This document shows, piece after piece, positions 47,956 through 48,031 of a DNA stretch of 48,031 bases. Position 1 is the stretch's first letter. Every line of letters begins with the position of its first letter. The notes beneath the pieces are model-generated. The model saw nothing but the letters and a program-made list of their open reading frames with translations, was not told the origin of the DNA and did no database searches. Source of the DNA: UPXZ01 sp964541615 (GTDB lineage: Bacteria; Bacteroidota; Bacteroidia; Bacteroidales; Paludibacteraceae). The position numbers and the translations under genes were made by a program. The stretch is from positions 1-48,031 of the forward strand of contig CAZIRA010000004.1 in NCBI GenBank assembly GCA_964541615.1. The letters run 5' to 3'.

Positions 47956-48031
47956 TTATACGTTTACATTAAACACCACAACCGTTCTCACCTTTGATTT
48001 TTTACCAAAAGAGTAATGACGAGCACGAGTA
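47956..48031 (-). CDS. C-terminal fragment of an unidentified protein
   Basis: An open minus-strand frame enters from the window edge and ends in TAA. Its last residues read YSFGKKSKVRTVVVFNVNV. A terminator directly after the stop supports a real gene end. The alternating hydrophobic end would suit a beta-barrel or beta-rich protein, but 24 residues are too few to name it. Confidence 0.5.
   Translation of the reverse strand, partial: TRARHYSFGKKSKVRTVVVFNVNV

Overview
The window looks like a chromosomal segment of a Bacteroidota bacterium, most likely order Bacteroidales. The evidence is a fused LpxC-FabZ gene, a type IX secretion (T9SS) C-terminal signal, many short lipoprotein signal peptides, Bacteroidetes-type promoters (TAnnTTTG), and start codons without Shine-Dalgarno sites. 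It is a scaffold with two runs of exactly 100 N (13710-13809, 41136-41235). Each is flanked by the same 55 bp on both sides, so they look like unmerged contig overlaps rather than missing sequence. The genus is not claimed; a Paludibacter/Dysgonomonas-type relative would fit.

Region 1 (1-7117, plus strand): an HD phosphohydrolase, then the lipid A block lpxD, lpxC-fabZ and lpxA, a four-helix-bundle protein and glnS, closed by a strong shared terminator. Region 2 (7232-13607, minus): a DUF4923 lipoprotein, an LVIVD-repeat lipoprotein behind a repeat-rich leader, a small lipoprotein, a lipoprotein serpin with a small membrane protein, and an ECF sigma factor coupled to a protein that looks like an anti-sigma factor spanning both membranes. 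Region 3 (14110-20025): an S9 peptidase bracketed by hairpin repeats, a methyltransferase, and a Crp/Fnr regulator followed by an EamA exporter and an OFA-type MFS carrier. Region 4 (20188-26339, minus): nfeD-floA, a TPR/PD40 protein and an AsmA-family protein, then tRNA-Thr(CGT). Region 5 (26942-38910): typA, an outer-membrane barrel, a large T9SS-exported CotH protein, recA, a UvrD/PcrA helicase, an acyltransferase, an omega-amidase and another barrel. Region 6 (39116-47723, minus): the branched-chain amino acid operon ilvD - phosphoethanolamine transferase - ilvB - ilvN - acyl-ACP thioesterase - ilvC, with an IS200-like REP-associated transposase downstream of the thioesterase. The window ends in the tail of an unidentified minus-strand gene and its terminator.

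The coding content is mostly ordinary. The unusual signal is between the genes: (a) degenerate tandem repeats with a strict 8-nt (sometimes 7-nt) period, polarised so that G/T-rich units follow stop codons and C/A-rich units precede start codons; (b) a short repeat carrying a tiny ORF beginning MKQP/MQQP, in three copies near 9.3-9.6 kb (one inverted) and one copy just before ilvD; (c) several palindromic repeat families, one apparently incorporated into the ilvD reading frame; (d) REP-like hairpins with compensatory changes around the transposase; and (e) a lipid A phosphoethanolamine transferase inside the ilv operon.
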